Part shown: in pieces, positions 63,249 to 64,000 of the stretch
How positions within the stretch are numbered: the stretch's first letter is position 1
Layout of the letters: every line of letters begins with the position of its first letter
Origin: Pigmentiphaga litoralis
Lineage (GTDB): Bacteria > Pseudomonadota > Gammaproteobacteria > Burkholderiales > Burkholderiaceae_B
NCBI RefSeq assembly: GCF_014651835.1
Contig: NZ_BMXQ01000001.1
Location: forward strand, 2,184,801-2,248,800
Direction: 5' to 3'
Length of the DNA stretch: 64,000 bases
Notes under the pieces: generated by a model
Database searches by the model: none
Told to the model about the DNA's origin: nothing
Seen by the model: only the letters and a program-made list of their open reading frames with translations
Program-made: the position numbers and the translations under genes

Positions 63249-64000
63249 TTATACCGTCGTCGGCAGCAAGAACGTGGTGCTGATCTTGTTGCCAAGCACA
63301 TACATGCGGGCCAGGAACTGGGTGAGGTACTCGTGCAGACCTTGGTCCAGCACGTCACGAATGTCCGAGAACAGCAGTTCGGCGCGCAGCTTGCCGGCGT
63401 AGCGCTCGCATTCCATGGAGTTCTGCGTGGTCAGCATCGCAAGGTTGGTCACGACGCCGTCAAGCGATGCCAGCAGCGAACGCGGCATGGACGGATTCAG
63501 GATCAGCAGTTCCACCACCCGTTCCGGCGCGAGCACGTCGCGATAGACCTGGCGGTAGATCTCGAGCGCCGATACCGAGCTCAGGATCGACGTCCAGTAA
63601 TAGAAGTCGTCCAGCTGGGCGGCGCTGACGGTGCCGGTTTCCCGGCCACCGCTCACGAAGCGCACGTCAAGGATCCGCGCCGTGTTGTCGGCCCGTTCCA
63701 GGAAGGTGCCCAGCTGCGTGAAGTAGAAGGCGCCGTCCTGCAATGCGGTGCCCAGGGTCACGCCGCGCGACAGGTGCGAGCGGAACTTGACCCACTCGAA
63801 CAGCGCGTTGGGGTCCTGCAACCACCCGTTCTCGGCCAGGCGGTTGCCAAATTCCAGCCAGGTGTGGTTGATCGTTTCCCAGGATTCGGTCGTGATGGCG
63901 CCGCGCACGGCCCGCGCATTTTCGCGCGCTGCCTGCAGGCAGCGCAGGATGGACGACGGGTTGTCGGCATCGGTGACCATGAACCGCAGCACGTTCTCGG
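63249..64000 (-). CDS. alpha-E domain protein of the Anbu cluster (5' end outside window)
   Basis: The all-helical alpha-E (DUF403) family is recognised from SSILRCLQAARENARAVRGAI, FYFTQLGTFLERADNTARILDV and the C-terminal GLHEYLTQFLARMYVLGNKI. About 250 codons are visible and the frame stays open to the right edge, so the N-terminus is missing. Families of this kind sit beside circularly permuted ATP-grasp enzymes; such a gene is expected just beyond 64000 but cannot be seen. Confidence 0.9.
   Translation of the reverse strand, partial: ENVLRFMVTDADNPSSILRCLQAARENARAVRGAITTESWETINHTWLEFGNRLAENGWLQDPNALFEWVKFRSHLSRGVTLGTALQDGAFYFTQLGTFLERADNTARILDVRFVSGGRETGTVSAAQLDDFYYWTSILSSVSALEIYRQVYRDVLAPERVVELLILNPSMPRSLLASLDGVVTNLAMLTTQNSMECERYAGKLRAELLFSDIRDVLDQGLHEYLTQFLARMYVLGNKISTTFLLPTTV

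Overview
The window looks like chromosome from a high-GC betaproteobacterium of the order Burkholderiales, most likely family Alcaligenaceae (Bordetella/Achromobacter relatives). This rests on gene order (miaB-phoH-ybeY-corC-lnt-glyQ-glyS-gmhB-plsC; lptD-surA-pdxA-rsmA; dusB-fis-purH-ruvC-ruvA-ruvB; ybgC-tolQ-tolR-tolA-tolB-pal-cpoB) and on several Bug-type solute receptors. Species was not determined.

Positions 1-3640 hold a tRNA-Met(CAT) and a minus-strand nitrate block: nasT (ANTAR regulator), nasS (nitrate-sensor homologue without signal peptide) and cobA (sirohaem branch). Between nasT and nasS lie a near-perfect sigma-54 promoter, two upstream TGGTGC half-sites 21 bp apart, and a leader ending in a strong intrinsic terminator just before nasS. 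This resembles a nitrogen- and nitrate-controlled attenuator.

Positions 3776-38891 are core housekeeping. They cover tRNA and rRNA maturation, lipoprotein acylation (lnt), glycyl-tRNA synthetase, LPS heptose synthesis, outer-membrane assembly (lptD, surA), peptidoglycan recycling (amgK-murU), ubiquinone synthesis, purine synthesis, Holliday-junction processing and the complete Tol-Pal system, ending in tRNA-Lys(TTT). A minus-strand structured RNA with its own terminator appears to lie between ruvB and ybgC.

Positions 38892-58890 are accessory. A sparsely coding 0.9-kb stretch after tRNA-Lys leads into a catabolic and uptake region with four LysR regulators and four Bug (TctC-type) receptors without TctA/TctB partners. 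It also holds a muconate-lactonizing-enzyme homologue, an ornithine-cyclodeaminase homologue, a CocE-type hydrolase, an amidohydrolase, an SMP-30 lactonase, a porin and a ring-opening amidohydrolase of the cyanuric acid hydrolase/barbiturase family. The C-terminal remnant of a LigJ-type amidohydrolase shows past gene loss. LysR genes lie next to or divergent from the enzyme genes, so this looks like several small substrate-specific modules.

Positions 59032-64000 hold an OsmC-family protein, a PAS-GGDEF-EAL protein with a degenerate GGDEF and intact EAL, and a minus-strand cluster typical of the bacterial proteasome homologue Anbu: an alpha-E protein (cut by the window edge), a transglutaminase-like protease and Anbu itself.
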